In this document: one piece after another, positions 15,285 to 15,647 of the stretch
How positions within the stretch are numbered: position 1 is the stretch's first letter
How the letters are laid out: every line of letters begins with the position of its first letter
Source of the DNA: Chrysochromulina tobinii
Lineage: Eukaryota > Haptophyta > Prymnesiales > Chrysochromulinaceae
Length of the DNA: 15,647 nt
Direction of reading: 5' to 3'
NCBI GenBank assembly: GCA_001275005.1
Contig: JWZX01001502.1
Location: 1-15,647, forward strand
Program-made: the position numbers and the translations under genes
Notes under the pieces: generated by a model
What the model saw: the letters and a program-made list of their open reading frames with translations, nothing else
Databases searched by the model: none
Told to the model about the DNA's origin: nothing

Positions 15285-15647
15285 TTTCCGCTTTCATCAC
15301 CAAGAAGGTGTTAGATCTAGATCTGCAAGCGTGGCCAGAGGCGACGGCGCCGTCGTGGGCACAGCTCTCTGACCGAGCCGCGCATGGGTTTGCTGCGGAT
15401 CGTGAGGCACGATCGCGCGTCGCATCAGTCCTCGGAGGAAGCGCACGCCGCACGCGTGCATACACAAGTACTTGTCACGGTAAGTAAAGTACGTAAGTAA
15501 TTCACGCCAACAGGCAGCGTACACGTGGCGAGGGGGGTACCCAGGCATACAGAGCGTGTAGAAAAGTTTTTCTTTTGTCTCACCGGACCGTACCTAACGA
15601 GGCGGGCGACCATCGGATGGCTGGAACTCCCCCTTGGCAGGGGGCGG
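15285..15647. other. 3' flank of NNT
   Basis: 363 bases without a recognised gene. It begins with a degraded copy of the last NNT codons: 15302-15329 matches 15243-15281 at both ends, with about 11 bases missing in the middle. Further on is a GTAAGTAA-rich stretch (15479-15500). An open frame continues from the copy to 15487 but resembles nothing. No terminator or poly(A) signal can be assigned. Confidence 0.6.

Overview
This is nuclear DNA from a GC-rich microbial eukaryote. It has spliced genes, a mitochondrial-type presequence, an mRNA 3'-end-processing factor and a cytosolic Fe-S scaffold. Dense short introns made of repeats resemble introner-rich algae and protists such as haptophytes, pelagophytes or dinoflagellates, but I cannot assign a lineage from sequence alone. 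No rRNA, tRNA, transposase or CRISPR array was recognised.

Layout. (1) Positions 1-4340, minus strand: an ankyrin-repeat gene that looks like repeat-rich noncoding DNA at first sight. It resolves into 15 exons (the last one cut by the window edge) whose reading phases all agree across 14 introns. (2) 4341-4668: a divergent intergenic region. (3) 4669-7299, plus strand: a three-exon gene for a protein that appears to fuse a whole Skp1-like domain, an F-box-like segment and NLR/RNI-type leucine-rich repeats. (4) 7300-7963: intergenic. (5) 7964-9247: an intronless WDR33/Pfs2/FY-type WD40 protein. (6) 9389-10634: an intronless NBP35/NUBP1-type Fe-S scaffold ATPase with a one-base frameshift inside its Walker A motif. 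(7) 10865-15284: a complete nine-exon proton-translocating NAD(P) transhydrogenase (NNT), domains I-II-III in one chain. (8) 15285-15647: the 3' flank.

The most unusual content is the introns. In both intron-rich genes the start of an intron tends to be a diverged copy of the start of the NEXT exon. Several introns also end with, or contain, a copy of the end of the PREVIOUS exon. At least four introns carry fossils in which the two exon edges are still joined, as they were before interruption. This is what tandem duplication of coding DNA across an AG|GT would leave, with the first GT becoming the donor and the last AG the acceptor. The interiors are filled with ladders of a CTGATNGC-type decamer that always runs in the sense direction of the host gene, and 12 of 22 such introns end in ATCAG. 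The last NNT exon is followed by a fresh-looking copy of its own end that could be an intron in the making.

Functionally the genes are a neighbourhood, not an operon: mRNA polyadenylation (WDR33), cytosolic Fe-S assembly (NBP35), mitochondrial NADPH supply (NNT) and two repeat-protein genes likely to act in protein-protein recognition.
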